Shown here: piece by piece, positions 19,254 through 27,901 of the stretch
How positions within the stretch are numbered: position 1 is the first letter of the stretch
How the letters are laid out: each line of letters begins with the position of its first letter
Assembly: GCA_027493615.1 (NCBI GenBank)
Contig: JAOSKK010000035.1
Span: 368,923 to 432,922, forward strand
Direction: 5' to 3'
Origin: Verrucomicrobiota bacterium
Lineage (GTDB): Bacteria; Verrucomicrobiota; Verrucomicrobiia; Limisphaerales; J093
Length of the DNA stretch: 64,000 nt
The notes under the pieces: generated by a model
What the model was told of the DNA's origin: nothing
Seen by the model: the letters and a program-made list of their open reading frames with translations, nothing else
Databases searched by the model: none
Position numbers and translations under genes: made by a program

Positions 19254-19817
19254 TCCCTGCGCCAGTCGATCAGAACCACGTCCCTTCCCCCATCCCCGAT
19301 GTTCGTCATCGGGAGAGGGACGCCCCGTCTCAGATTCTCCGCCGATTACGAACATCAGGGATTAGGCTGAGGGGGGCGCGCCCTCAATCTGTGGGGCGGG
19401 CGTCCCGCCGGCTGCTCCCTCCCGCAAAGCTCCGCTGAGAGCCGGCACACTCCCCACGCAGCACGCCCGGCCCACGGCGGTTGGATCCGCGCCACCTGGC
19501 TGGCCGGTCCGGGTTGAGCGGGATGGGTTCCCTGAAATCCCTGAACATCCCATGAACCGTCCCCTCGTAGCCGCCGACGTGAGGAGCCGGATTCCCTCGG
19601 GTCCGCCTCCTCACGTCGGTGGCTACGGTTCATGGCCCCTGAGCGGGTCCGGCAGGAACAGGACGCTTCCCTTGAGCTTTGAGCTTTGAGCTTCCCCCTT
19701 TGCATCACCGACGTCCGCTCGGCCGGCACTCGCCTCTCCCCCTCGCGTCCTGAAGCCGGTCCGACTTTCGGCTTGCCGGGTCGGTCTCGCGTTTGCTACA
19801 CGTAACACCATTCTTTT
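19254..19817. other. 564-base repeat-rich intergenic region
   Basis: No gene is seen. It contains a hairpin CCCGATG/CATCGGG near 19297-19313 inside a larger CGTCCCT/AGGGACG inverted repeat, a GGCGGGCGTCCCGCC palindrome near 19396, one dispersed palindrome (19566-19627), and a short tandem TTTGAGC duplication near 19680. A weak promoter-like pair TTGCCG (19773) and TACACG (19797), spacing 18, precedes the FAH gene. Confidence 0.6.
19566..19627. repeat. dispersed palindrome, 62-bp copy
   Basis: Left arm CGTAGCCGCCGACGTGAGGA and right arm TCCTCACGTCGGTGGCTACG pair with one or two mismatches. In this copy the complementarity continues outward, with CCATGAACCGT on the left and ACGGTTCATGG on the right. 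Confidence 0.75.
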
Positions 19818-20573
19818 ATGGCTGCCATAGGCCGCTTCCAGAAGGCTGATGATATTTTTTTCGCCAAAGTCGTGGACGGTGAGCTGTTCCGGCTGATCGG
19901 CGACGTGTTTGGCTCGCCTTCCTTTGAGAAGAAGCCGACTTCACTCAAGGGCTTGAAGACTCTCGTCCCGGTGGCCCCCTCCAAGGTGATCGCCGTGGGT
20001 TTGAACTATGCCGATCACGCGCGCGAGTCCGGCAAGCCGATCCCCAAGGAACCCCTCTTCTGGCTCAAAGCCCCCACCTCCCTGCTGCCCGACGGCGCCA
20101 AGATCGAGATCCCCTTCGCCAGCCATCGCGTGGATTACGAGGCTGAGCTGGCCATTATCATCGGCCGGCGTGTCCGCAACGTCACCCCCGCCGCCGCCGC
20201 CCGCTACATCTTCGGCTACACCGCCGCCCAGGACGTGAGCGACCGCACCATTCAGGCCGCCGAAAGCCAGTGGGCGCGGTGCAAGTCCTTCGACACGTTC
20301 ACGCCGCTCGGCCCGTACGTGGAGACCAAGATCGACCCGCACGAGCTGTCCATTCAGCTCTTCCAGAACGGCCAGCTCCGCCAGAACTCGAACACCGGCC
20401 AGCTCATCTTCAACTGCTTCCAACTCGTCAGCTTCATCTCCACCAACATGACGTTGCTGCCGGGCGACGTCATCCTGACCGGCACGCCCAGCGGCGTCGG
20501 CCCCATCGAGTCGGGCGATCGCCTTGAGGTCCGCATCCAGGGCATGGCGCCCCTGGTCAACACCGTGAAGTGA
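19818..20573 (+). CDS. fumarylacetoacetate hydrolase family protein
   Basis: 251 residues matching the FAH superfamily of Mg-dependent C-C hydrolases, decarboxylases and isomerases. The core starts at VIAVGLNYADHARESG; DYEAELAIIIGRRV carries the two metal-binding glutamates, and YTAAQDVSDRTIQ the metal-binding aspartate region. TLLPGDVILTGTPSGVGP is the closing family signature. Members act on acylpyruvates, ureidoglycolate or oxaloacetate; the substrate cannot be read from the sequence. The gene is intact and followed by proS on the same strand. No clear Shine-Dalgarno precedes the ATG. Confidence 0.85.
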   Translation: MAAIGRFQKADDIFFAKVVDGELFRLIGDVFGSPSFEKKPTSLKGLKTLVPVAPSKVIAVGLNYADHARESGKPIPKEPLFWLKAPTSLLPDGAKIEIPFASHRVDYEAELAIIIGRRVRNVTPAAAARYIFGYTAAQDVSDRTIQAAESQWARCKSFDTFTPLGPYVETKIDPHELSIQLFQNGQLRQNSNTGQLIFNCFQLVSFISTNMTLLPGDVILTGTPSGVGPIESGDRLEVRIQGMAPLVNTVK

Positions 20574-20705
20574 ATCGCCCGGCCCTCAGGCCCACCCGCG
20601 CCTTGTTCGCTGCCTCCGACGACTGGCCCTCCCGCCGTGCCCGCCGGCCGCCCGCGGCCGGACCTGCCCTGGCCTCCCGGCTACCCCTGCCCCTTTGACC
20701 CTACC

Positions 20706-22520
20706 ATGCGCTGGACTCAAACATTCATCCCCACGCTCAAGGAAACGCCGGCCGACGCCGAGATCGTCTCGCACAAGCTGATGCTGCGCGCCGGCCTGGT
20801 CCGCAAGCTTACCGGCGGTCTCTACACCTTCCTGCCCCTCGGCCTGCGGGTCCTGCGCAAGGTCGAGCAGATTGTCCGCGAGGAGATGGACCGGGCCGGT
20901 GCCATCGAGGTGTTCATGCCCGCCCTGCAGCCGCCCGAGATCTGGCAGCAGAGCGGACGCTACGTCACCGCCCGCGAGGTCCTCTACAAGGTCAAGGACC
21001 GTGCCAACAAGGAGTGGCTTCTCGGCCCCACCCACGAGGAGGTCATCACCACGCTCGTCGCGGGCGAGATCAGCTCCTACCGCCAGTTGCCGCGCAACTT
21101 CTACCAGATCCAAACCAAGTTCCGGGATGAAATCCGGCCGCGCTTCGGCCTCATGCGCGCCAAGGAGTTCATCATGAAGGACGCGTACAGCTTCGACATC
21201 ACCGACGCCGCGGCGCAGGTCAGCTACCAGAAGATGTACGACGCCTACACCCGCATCTTCGCCCGCTGCGGCCTCCGCACCCTTCCCGTCGAGGCCGATA
21301 CCGGCGTCATCGGCGGCAAGTTTTCCCACGAGTTCATGGTCCCCGCCGAGACCGGCGAGAACGAGGTGGTCTACTGCGAGTCGGGTTCCTACGCCGCCAA
21401 CCTCGAGAAGGCGACCAGCCGCGGCCCGCTCGAGCCGACCCCCACCCACTCGACCGGCCCTGCGCCCGAGAAGTTCCCCACCCCGGGGGTCCTTACCATC
21501 GAAGCCCTCAGTGCCCCGCCCTACGGCGTCGCCGCCCCTGCTCAGATCAAGACGCTCGTCCTGATGGTCAAACGCTCCGAGGAAGCCGAGTCCGAACCCG
21601 TGCTCGTCCTCCTGCGTGGCGATGACCAGCTCAACGAAGCGAAGTTCGCCGGTGCGCTCGGGACCAACGTCTTCCGCCCCGCCACCCCCGAAGAAGTCTT
21701 CGCCGTGCTCGGCGCCCACCCCGGCAGCCTCGGTGCCGTCGCCGCCACCCTCAAGACGCCCGACCTCCGCGTCCTCGCCGACGGCGCGCTGCGGGGTGCC
21801 GCGGGCATGACGACTGGCGCCAACGAGGATGGCTTCCACCTCCGCCACGTCGATCTCGACCGGGATGTCCGCGTCACCGACTGGGCCGACCTGCGCACCG
21901 TGCGAGCGGGCGAACGGGGGCCGGTCAACGGCCAACCGCTCAAACTCCGCCGCGCCATCGAGGTGGGTCACGTCTTCAAGCTCGGCACCAAGTACAGCGA
22001 AGCCCTCCACGCCCTCTACCTCGACGAGGTCGGTCATCAACACCCGTGCGTCATGGGCTGCTACGGCATCGGCATCACCCGCACCGTCCAGGCCATTATC
22101 GAGCAGTGTAACGACCGGGACGGCATCGTCTGGCCGCTCACCACCGCTCCGTTTGCCGTCTGCCTCACCCCCCTGAACGTCGCCCCCGACCATCCCGCCT
22201 TCGGCCTCGCCCAGACCTGGCACGACGAACTCACGGCCCGCGGTGTCGAGGTGCTTCTGGATGACCGGGACGAACGCCCGGGCGTCAAGTTCAAGGATGC
22301 TGATCTCATCGGGTTTCCGCTGCGCGTGAATCTGGGCGAGAAATCCCTCGCCCGCGGGGAGGTTGAGCTCAAGCCACGGCGCGAAGGATTGCGGGCAGTC
22401 AAGGTCGAACAAGCCCTTTCGGCGATCCTGGAGTGGCTCGACACCGAGTCTCGTCGCCTGGCCGAAGGTGTCTGCCAACCCGGGAACTCGGCGCTCCACG
22501 ACCGAAGCGCCGCCGGGTGA
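20706..22520 (+). CDS. proS: prolyl-tRNA synthetase (bacterial type with editing insert)
   Basis: 604 residues from ATG 20706. Class II aminoacyl-tRNA synthetase charging tRNA-Pro. Motif 2 lies in FRDEIRPRFGLMRAKEFIMKD, motif 3 in CVMGCYGIGITR, and GPTHEEVITTLVA is typical. The insertion between them (about residues 230-410) is the INS editing domain that clears mischarged Ala. The C-terminal anticodon-binding domain contains VEVLLDDRDERPGVKFKDADLIG. An upstream in-frame extension exists but lacks conserved sequence. Gene intact. Confidence 0.95.
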   Translation: MRWTQTFIPTLKETPADAEIVSHKLMLRAGLVRKLTGGLYTFLPLGLRVLRKVEQIVREEMDRAGAIEVFMPALQPPEIWQQSGRYVTAREVLYKVKDRANKEWLLGPTHEEVITTLVAGEISSYRQLPRNFYQIQTKFRDEIRPRFGLMRAKEFIMKDAYSFDITDAAAQVSYQKMYDAYTRIFARCGLRTLPVEADTGVIGGKFSHEFMVPAETGENEVVYCESGSYAANLEKATSRGPLEPTPTHSTGPAPEKFPTPGVLTIEALSAPPYGVAAPAQIKTLVLMVKRSEEAESEPVLVLLRGDDQLNEAKFAGALGTNVFRPATPEEVFAVLGAHPGSLGAVAATLKTPDLRVLADGALRGAAGMTTGANEDGFHLRHVDLDRDVRVTDWADLRTVRAGERGPVNGQPLKLRRAIEVGHVFKLGTKYSEALHALYLDEVGHQHPCVMGCYGIGITRTVQAIIEQCNDRDGIVWPLTTAPFAVCLTPLNVAPDHPAFGLAQTWHDELTARGVEVLLDDRDERPGVKFKDADLIGFPLRVNLGEKSLARGEVELKPRREGLRAVKVEQALSAILEWLDTESRRLAEGVCQPGNSALHDRSAAG

Positions 22521-22671
22521 GGGCCTGCGGACGGCGTTGGACTGGGATTGCCTGTCCCCAGCCGGCGCGCTCGACCGAAGACGTTGCGGCGAGCCACCCC
22601 GGGTGGGTGGCTGGTTTCGGGAATGGCCGGCGACCGGTGATTCAGATTTCAGGGACGGATCCCAGAGGCGT

Positions 22672-24150
22672 ATGGACAAGCTCCTGCTCATCGATGACGA
22701 GGCGGACATGCTCTACTCGTTCCGGCGCATCTTCCCCGCCACGGAACTCGAACTGATCACCGCCTCCAGCGGCGAGGAAGGCCTCCGCCTCATCCCCCAA
22801 GTGCACCCGAACCTCGTCCTCATGGACGTCCGCCTTGGCGGGCTGAGCGGCCTCGAGACCCTCCGCCGCATCCGCCAGATTGACGCGCGGTTGCCCGTCA
22901 TCCTGATGACCGCCTACGGCACCACCCAGACGGCCATCGAGGCCATGAAGCTGGGGGCCTTCGATTACCTCCTCAAACCCTTCGAGGTCCCCAAGCTCAA
23001 GGAGATCGTCTTCGGCGCCCTGCGTGCCGCCCGCGCCATGCGGCAGGTGGTGTCGTACCAACCCCTGCTCGACCAGGAGGACTTCGAGTTGGGCATCGTG
23101 GGCCGCAGCCCCGCCATGCAGGAGGTCTTCAAACGGATCGGCCAACTGGCTGCCTCCGACGCCACCGCCCTCATCACCGGCGAGAGCGGCACGGGCAAGG
23201 AACTCGTGGCCCGCGCCATCTACCACCACAGCCGCCGCAGCCAGCAGCCTTTCCTCGCCGTCAACTGCGCCGCCCTGCCCGAACCCCTCCTTGAAAGCGA
23301 GCTGTTCGGTCATGAGAAAGGCGCCTTCACCGGAGCCACTTCCCAACGCATCGGCCGCTTCGAACAATGCCATCAGGGCACCCTCTTCCTCGACGAGATC
23401 GGGGACCTGAGCCTCGCCACCCAGACCAAGATGCTGCGCGTGCTCCAGTCGGGAACCTTCGAGCGGGTCGGCGGCAACCAGACCCTCCAGGCCAACGTCC
23501 GCGTCATCGCCGCCACCAACCAGAACCTGGAACAGGCCGTGGCCGAACGCCGTTTCCGCGAGGACCTCTTCTACCGCCTCAACGTGGTCCGCCTCCGCCT
23601 GCCGCCGCTCCGGGAACGGCCGGGCGACGTCGCCCTGCTCGTGAACTATTTCCTCGGCAAGTTCGCGCAGGACCACCGTCAACAGCCCAAGTCCCTGTCC
23701 GCCGATGCCCTGGCAGTGCTCGAACGATACCGGTGGCCGGGAAACGTCCGCGAACTGGAAAACGCCATCGAGCACGCCACCGTCGTCGCCAAAGGTGAAG
23801 CGATTCTCCTGGAGGACCTGCCCGCGGAGGTGACCCAACCTGTGGCCACACGTCGACCGTCCGCCGCGGCTTCGCCCGACGCACCGCCAAGCCCGGCGCC
23901 CGAGCCTTCTCCCGCCGCAGCCGCGCCTTCGCCCGATCTCGCCAGCCTGGCCAGCGCCTTGTTTCAGTGGGCGCGCCAGGAGCCGCAGCGCCGGATCATT
24001 GACGCCGTCGAGCGCGAACTGGTGCTCCACGCGCTGCGGGAGACCCGCGGCAACCAGGTCCAAGCCGCCCGGCTGCTGGGCATGACCCGGGCCACCCTCC
24101 GCAAGCGCATCGAACGCTTCCAGATCAAGGCGGACCTCCACGTGTCGTAG
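22672..24150 (+). CDS. NtrC-family sigma-54-dependent response regulator
   Basis: 492 residues: receiver domain (1-120, phosphoacceptor Asp52 in LVLMDVRLGG, acidic D8/D9), AAA+ sigma-54 activation domain (about 140-375, Walker A GESGTGKE, sigma-54 contact GAFTGA, LFLDEIGDLS Walker B, arginine-finger region LRERPGD), a Pro/Ala linker, and a C-terminal Fis-type HTH (GNQVQAARLLGMTRATLRKR). It would activate sigma-54 promoters after phosphorylation. No histidine kinase is adjacent, so its signal is unknown. The ATG at 22672 has GAGG seven bases upstream. A longer open frame starting inside proS is not meaningful. Confidence 0.92.
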   Translation: MDKLLLIDDEADMLYSFRRIFPATELELITASSGEEGLRLIPQVHPNLVLMDVRLGGLSGLETLRRIRQIDARLPVILMTAYGTTQTAIEAMKLGAFDYLLKPFEVPKLKEIVFGALRAARAMRQVVSYQPLLDQEDFELGIVGRSPAMQEVFKRIGQLAASDATALITGESGTGKELVARAIYHHSRRSQQPFLAVNCAALPEPLLESELFGHEKGAFTGATSQRIGRFEQCHQGTLFLDEIGDLSLATQTKMLRVLQSGTFERVGGNQTLQANVRVIAATNQNLEQAVAERRFREDLFYRLNVVRLRLPPLRERPGDVALLVNYFLGKFAQDHRQQPKSLSADALAVLERYRWPGNVRELENAIEHATVVAKGEAILLEDLPAEVTQPVATRRPSAAASPDAPPSPAPEPSPAAAAPSPDLASLASALFQWARQEPQRRIIDAVERELVLHALRETRGNQVQAARLLGMTRATLRKRIERFQIKADLHVS

Positions 24151-24172
24151 CCCGGACTCCCCCCGCCCTCCC

Positions 24173-24262
24173 CGTAGGCGCCGACGTCGGGAGGCGAAGT
24201 CGTGGTCCTCTCGGCTCACAACGCCTCCTCACCGAAAACGCCTCCTGACGTCGGCGCCTACG
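24173..24262. repeat. dispersed palindrome, best copy (24-bp arms)
   Basis: Left arm 24173-24196 (CGTAGGCGCCGACGTCGGGA...) and right arm 24239-24262 are complementary at 23 of 24 positions, with a 42-base centre. It lies between the convergent regulator and FMN reductase genes and may also serve as terminator. Confidence 0.85.
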
Positions 24263-24288
24263 GTCTCTTTGCACCAGCCGGTCGGGTC

Positions 24289-24883
24289 TTAGTGGCGCAG
24301 CCGGGCCAGAAAGCCCGATTCGCCACCCGCCAGGTCGATCGCCCGCTGCCCGGCCAGGAGGGCGCCATAAACCCGGGTGTCGCGGACGAGCATGGTCAGC
24401 CGCTCGGCGAGCTTGGGGTTCACGATCTGGCCCTCCCGCACGTCGCCTTTCTCCACGAACGACACGCCGTAAGGCAGGGTCCACGCGTAGCATTGCCGCG
24501 CGACAGTTCGCAACTGGTCCAAGGCGGTCAACCCCTTCTCGTGGGACGCGACGAGCGTCACGGAAGAGCTTGCCCGCGAACTCGTGCCAGAAGTGGTCGA
24601 GGAAGTTCTTCAGCGGGCTGCTGATGCTCCCGTGGTAATCTGGTGTCCCGAGCACGAGCACATCGGCCGCCTCGACGCGCGCTTGCACGCCCGCAAAGGC
24701 GGCCGCTTCGTGGGCCGTGTCCGGATTGTACAAGGGCAACGGTTCGACGCCCAGGTCGAGCAGGTCGGTTGTGCAGCCGGCGGCGGCGAGCCGGGCCGCC
24801 ACCTCGTTCAGCACCATGCGCGTTGCGGAATGTTCCCGCAGGCTGCCCACCACCAGCAGGACTCTCAACGTTCGGTCGGACAT
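24289..24883 (-). CDS. NADPH-dependent FMN reductase family protein (one indel)
   Basis: Restored length is about 197 residues, flavodoxin-like fold. N-terminal VLLVVGSLREHSATRMVLNE is the FMN phosphate-binding loop of the FMN_red family, and VLGTPDYHGSISSPLKNFLD is the second signature. The frame breaks near 24564; removing one base gives GKLSVTLVASHEKGLTALDQ and continues to the end. Members reduce FMN, quinones, azo compounds or chromate with NAD(P)H; the physiological substrate is unknown. It converges on the regulator gene across a dispersed palindrome. Confidence 0.8.
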
Positions 24884-25067
24884 GCGTCGAGGACAGTACC
24901 GAAGGGCGGCACCGGCGCCAAATCTTCCCTGGCTTCGCTTCCCGACTTGCGCCTCGGACTAAAGCAAGGCATAACTTCCGCGCCTGACCTGAGGGCGCTC
25001 GAAGGATGAGTGTCCCCAGCTCCACCCCCCGCCACCTGGCCTGGCCGCCACGTGCGAAGACTGTGAA

Positions 25068-25099
25068 CCCCGGTACCGGGGCTTGGGAGCCAGGCTCCC
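25068..25099. repeat. two adjacent perfect palindromes upstream of the hydroxylase gene
   Basis: CCCCGGTACCGGGG (25068-25081) and GGGAGCCAGGCTCCC (25085-25099) follow each other with three bases between. They sit 38 bases before the ATG at 25138, in a divergent intergenic region. Operator or twin-hairpin roles are possible. Confidence 0.55.
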
Positions 25100-25137
25100 G
25101 GGGTGAGCGGACTTGAGCTCCCGGGTCGTGCGGCTGC

Positions 25138-25782
25138 ATGCGTGACATTATTTTCTGGGGGCCCTGGGTTTCATCGGTGCGGTGATTCTGGCTTCCTTTT
25201 TCGAGTGGGTGCTCCATCGCTACGTCATGCACCGGCCGTTCCTGGGATTCCGGTATCCCTTCCACGCCCACGCCCTGGTGCATCACCGGATCTTCCGTGC
25301 CGATGAGACCTACCACTTACGGCGGGAAGAGGACAAACACACGATTCCCATGGCCTGGTGGAACGGCCCGGTGCTGGTGCTGCTTTGCGAACTCCCATTT
25401 CTGGTCGTCGCCTGGGTCACCCAATGCTGGGGACTGGCCGCCGGCTCGCTGCTGGCCTTCGCGAGCTACTTTGCGACCTACGAGTACCTGCACTGGTGCA
25501 TGCACCTGCCGCGCCGCCGCGCCGTCGAACGTTCCGGCGTCTTCTTTCGCCTCAACGGCCACCACATCCTGCACCACCGCTACATGCACAAGAACTTCAA
25601 TGTGGTGCTGCCGTTGGCGGACTGGTGTCTGGGCACGCTGCTGGTCCGCTCGCGCATCGCCTTCCCCCCAACCCCACGGCCCGTCAGTCCCCGACCTTCA
25701 ACCGCGCCTCGAACCCGCCTCGCGCCTCCGCCGTCTCGGCCGTTTCCTGGCCCTCTGCCTCACCGGCGTGAAGTCCCGGTGA
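25138..25782 (+). CDS. fatty acid hydroxylase/sterol desaturase family membrane protein (two indels)
   Basis: Restored length is about 214 residues. The histidine clusters of the diiron hydroxylase family are visible: HRYVMH, HAHALVHH, LHWCMH and HHILHHRYMH. Hydrophobic helices lie between. The start MRDIIFWGALGFIGAVILAS needs one G added at 25157-25161. Removing one C at 25664-25669 gives a C-terminus ending LTGVKSR at 25782, eight bases short of the converging gene. Likely acts on a lipid (fatty acid or carotenoid-type) in the inner membrane; the exact substrate is not deducible. Confidence 0.78.
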
Positions 25783-25789
25783 AGCCGCC

Positions 25790-26519
25790 TCAGGACCGGG
25801 AATCCGCCGGGTGGAACAGTTCGGAACGCTCGAGGCCGGTCAGGGTTTCAAGGCCCCGCATGAGCCGCATCAGGGCCAGAAACATGCCCACCGACACGGG
25901 GGATGAACGTACCCGGCCAACTCCAGAACTGCAGCTTGGCCAATTGCCGGTTGAAGTGATCCGTACCCGACTGTTCAGGCAGCAGCCACCAGGCCAGCGC
26001 GAAATTCACCAGCGCGCTGGCCAGAAGGGTGAAACCCAGCACCCACGAAATCCACGCCAGCACCCGGTCAAACTCGGCCACGGTCCCGCGCGCTTCGAGC
26101 GCGTCCTGGATCCGGCCCGTGTTCAACACCTGGTCGTTGTAAAGCAACGTCTTCACCAAGGGCTGACGCGTGCGCAGCGACAACGGGACCGCCGCCGCCA
26201 GCACGGTCGGAACCGCCGCCTCCTTCACCGCAAACCAGAAGCCGCTCATCTTCAAGAGGCCCAGACCGCCGGTCAGCAGCGTCCCGACAATGCCAATCAC
26301 GGAGAACAGGTTCCAGCTCCGCCGCGTTACCAAGTCCCACGCGCCGTACCCGAGTGGGAACAAGAGGGCCAGAATCAGGGCACGCGTTGGACCCAGACGA
26401 CTCGAATCACTGAGCAGGGAGAGGATGATCGCCGGCGCCACCGCATTGAAGCCCAGGTTCAGCCACAAGTTGTGCGGCTTCGCACGAGCGGCTGTGACCG
26501 GCGGGGGCGGGAGCACCAC
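25790..26519 (-). CDS. VC0807-like multi-pass membrane protein (one indel)
   Basis: About 243 residues with hydrophobic segments around NLGFNAVAPAIILSLLS, ALILALLFPLGYGAWDLV, VIGIVGTLLTGGLGLLKM and VLGFTLLASALVNFALAWWL. The pattern, including the early NxxxxxxxPxxxL and the GLxxL core, resembles VC0807-family/intracellular septation A-like proteins, whose function is not established. The frame breaks in the 5-G run 25898-25902; removing one base gives IPVSVGMFLALMRLMRGLE and a TGA at 25790. GTG start at 26519. Identity as a membrane protein is sure, the family less so. Confidence 0.65.
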
Positions 26520-26609
26520 GGCAATCGGGGGCTTCAGCCAGCCTCCCCCACTCGCACCTCCTCCCGAGCCCTGGACGGGCCGGCCTCGAGACGGTCTACG
26601 GGCTTCATC

Positions 26610-27856
26610 TCAGCGGGTCGGCCGCCCGGGCGTCACCACTGGCGGCGGTGGGGCCGGTGAAGCCCGCGCGGGAACCGGGGCGCGCTGGCTCACCGCCGGA
26701 CCTCCGCTCTTGAAAGGACCCGTCAGATAAGTCACCAGCGATTCAATCTGGGCATCGGTCAGGACCCCGGCGTGCTCCACGGCGAAGGCCGGCATGAGGC
26801 TGTCCTTGCGACCCTCCCGGATGATCTGCCGCCAGTCCTCGGCGCGAAACGGTTTGTTCATCGCCCGGAGGTTCGGGACCATCGAGGCGCGGTGCTCGGC
26901 CTCGTGGCAGACGCCACAGACTGCGTCGTAGAGTTCCTGCCCCTGCTTGCCCACGCCCGGGGTCACATGGCAGACGGCACATTCCCCCTTCAAGACCGCC
27001 TGCCGGTCGGCCAGGGCCACCTGGATGTTGCGCGTGCGCTCGTCGGCCGCCATCGCCCCAACCCCGGTGGCGGGCACCGTGACCCGCGTGGTCAGGTACC
27101 GGTACCCGGCGGAGGTCTCCGTGGTCACGGTCTTGGTGACGACGCCGCTCTTGCCCGCCACATCCACCACGACGTCAAACGAGGCGTTGGTCCCGCCCGG
27201 CAACCGCCAGGGCAGACGCGGCACCTTGGCCGTCGTGCAACCGCAGGAGGTCCGCACCGCGGTCACGATCACCTCGTCCGGCGACGTATTAGTGAACGAA
27301 AACGTGAAGTAAGCCTTGGTCTCCCCCGGTTTCAGCGTGACTTCCTTCACCAGTCCATCCCAGGCAAGTACCGTGTCCTGTGTCCGGGGAGAGGTTGTGA
27401 ACCCGCCACCCCCGGTCCGAGCGATTGTCCCAACGCCGCCGGCATCCCCGGGCGGATCACCGGCGAGGGGCCCACCAACCCGCGGTTCACCGGACCGGGC
27501 AACAGGCCGGGCACGTAGGTCGGATCGGTGGTGGGTGTGGCGTAGGGCGTCTCGGGGGGACGGGCCAGCGCCGCGGCGGCGGGCGCAGCAAGGGGGTTCC
27601 CGGAACCGCCGTCACGGTCGGCAACCGGTTCGTGATGCCCCGCACGGTCGTCCCGGTCGGCGCCACCCCAACCCTGACCGAACCGCCCGCGGCAGCAGGA
27701 TCAGGTGGCAACGGAGGTACCAGTGCCGGTGGGCTTGCGGGTGGGGTTGCGGGTGCGCCGGTGGCCGCCGGTTCGGCCGCCCATCCGGAACGCACCGGTC
27801 AACGCGCAGAGCACCCCCATGACATGGGGCCAACAGCTTCGACACGCCTTGATCAT
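26610..27856 (-). CDS. exported DUF1573 plus cytochrome c protein (several indels)
   Basis: The C-terminal 246 residues are in one frame. A DUF1573 domain (KPGETKAYFTFSFTNTS, SCGCTTAKVP) is followed by a cytochrome c-like region with two haem motifs, CAVCH and CGVCH, 20 residues apart, then SLMPAFAVEHAGVLTDAQIE with the likely Met ligand. The preceding sequence in other frames contains a signal-like start at 27856 (MIKACRSC...), a Pro/Ala-rich linker and VLAWDGLVKEV, joining after indels near 27785 and 27500-27570. Likely a periplasmic electron-transfer or sensor protein. The exact N-terminus is uncertain. Confidence 0.68.
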
Positions 27857-27901
27857 GGCGGCGCAAGGTAGCGTTTTCCGAACCCCCTGGCGAGCCAAAA
27901 T

